Of a DNA stretch of 14,603 nt, positions 14,267 through 14,603 are shown in pieces. The DNA comes from Thermoplasmata archaeon. Lineage in GTDB: Archaea; Thermoplasmatota; E2; DHVEG-1; B8-G13. The stretch spans positions 1-14,603 of the forward strand of contig JAGGYP010000025.1 in assembly GCA_021162485.1 (NCBI GenBank), in the 5' to 3' direction. Under the pieces are notes generated by a model. The model was not told the origin of the DNA and made no database searches. It saw only the letters and a list, made by a program, of their open reading frames with translations. The position numbers and the translations under genes were made by a program. Within the stretch, counting starts at the first letter, position 1, and every line of letters starts with the position of its first letter.

Positions 14267-14603
14267 TTTTCAGATCTCCAACTTTTATATTCCTTTACAA
14301 GTGGCTTCAGTTTCATTAACAAGGTTGGGTGTTTTAAAACAAGCGCTTTTACCAAGCCTCTAGTGCTGAATTCATCAAATTTTATATCCTTTACAGAATC
14401 TGCTAGTTTATCAAATGTTTTGTCATCAAATGTTGAGGCGACCTCTTTCATCACATAATTTCTATGTAACTTGTGCCCTAGTTTTTCTTTCCATAGTTTT
14501 TCATATTTAGAAAGCATCTCTCTACTAAAATCATCTTTTTCTATAGCTTCCCCGATTACCTCCCCTGCTATTTTTCCCGCTATTAAAGCATGCATTATAC
14601 CCC
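14263..14603 (-). CDS. Geranylgeranyl reductase family FAD enzyme, C-terminal fragment (start beyond right edge)
   Basis: The frame is open to the window edge, giving the last 112 residues of a larger protein. It begins in GIMHALIAGKIAGEVIGEAIE, which matches the helix after the last FAD-contacting strand in geranylgeranyl reductases (pattern G-I-x-x-A-x-x-x-G-K-x-A-G-E). An amphipathic helical C-terminus follows (YEKLWKEKLGHKLHRNYVMK), typical of the family. In archaea these flavoenzymes saturate the geranylgeranyl chains of membrane ether lipids. The apparent ATG at 14595 is internal, since coding continues upstream of it (Gly-Ile). It heads the NAD kinase/JAMM operon. The family call is good, but whether it is the main lipid reductase or a paralogue cannot be told from this part. 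Confidence 0.83.
   Translation of the reverse strand, partial: GIMHALIAGKIAGEVIGEAIEKDDFSREMLSKYEKLWKEKLGHKLHRNYVMKEVASTFDDKTFDKLADSVKDIKFDEFSTRGLVKALVLKHPTLLMKLKPLVKEYKSWRSEK

Noticed and set aside
13845-14363. Plus-strand frames opposite nadK and the reductase
   Set aside because: Antisense to the GGDG region and to the overlapping operon genes; no support.
1-14603. CRISPR array, tRNA, rRNA, insertion sequence, integrase or toxin-antitoxin pair
   Set aside because: I looked for spaced direct repeats, cloverleaf-like segments, transposase motifs and small paired genes, and saw none. Gaps between genes are short and AT-rich.

Overview
This is an AT-rich, gene-dense stretch of an archaeal chromosome. 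The archaeal assignment rests on the end of a geranylgeranyl-reductase-type (archaeal lipid) gene, a Cdc48/VAT AAA+ ATPase, a pyruvoyl-dependent arginine decarboxylase, a deoxyhypusine synthase homologue, a DUF2240-type protein, an archaeal TctA-like permease, and a JAMM protease like the archaeal desampylases. TATA-like boxes lie about 26 bases upstream of expected transcript starts. The gene mix points to Euryarchaeota in the broad sense, perhaps a Thermoplasmatota-like lineage. The sequence alone does not fix the taxon. I see no tRNA, rRNA, insertion sequence, CRISPR array or phage gene.

Layout, left to right. (1) The N-terminal two thirds of cdc48 on the minus strand, running off the left edge. 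(2) A divergent plus-strand pair: a membrane-anchored tandem OB-fold-like protein directly followed by a TctA-like permease. (3) A DUF2240-type gene on the minus strand, whose end overlaps the permease gene tail to tail. (4) A lone histone-deacetylase-fold amidohydrolase on the plus strand, tail to tail with phosphoenolpyruvate synthase on the minus strand. (5) From there to the right edge everything is on the minus strand. In transcription order this is: geranylgeranyl reductase (partial), NAD kinase and JAMM protease as one tight operon; two overlapping genes for unrecognised membrane proteins (one polytopic, one with a bacterial-type PH domain); an M20 aminoacyl-histidine dipeptidase; an overlapping arginine decarboxylase/deoxyhypusine synthase-like pair; and PEP synthase. 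No gap between genes exceeds about 180 bases.

How they work together. The reductase/NAD kinase overlap plausibly ties NADP(H) supply to lipid saturation. The decarboxylase (making agmatine) and the DHS-like enzyme are translationally coupled, and the DHS-like active site differs from the classical spermidine-using enzyme. With a deacetylase-fold enzyme nearby that could act on acetylpolyamines, this suggests a small polyamine/aIF5A-modification neighbourhood. Cdc48 and the JAMM protease belong to protein quality control. PEP synthase serves gluconeogenesis.

The least understood parts, and the best candidates for new biology, are the OB-fold/TctA-like pair and the polytopic/PH-domain membrane pair. 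The polytopic protein of the second pair carries what looks like a degenerate M50 metalloprotease motif.
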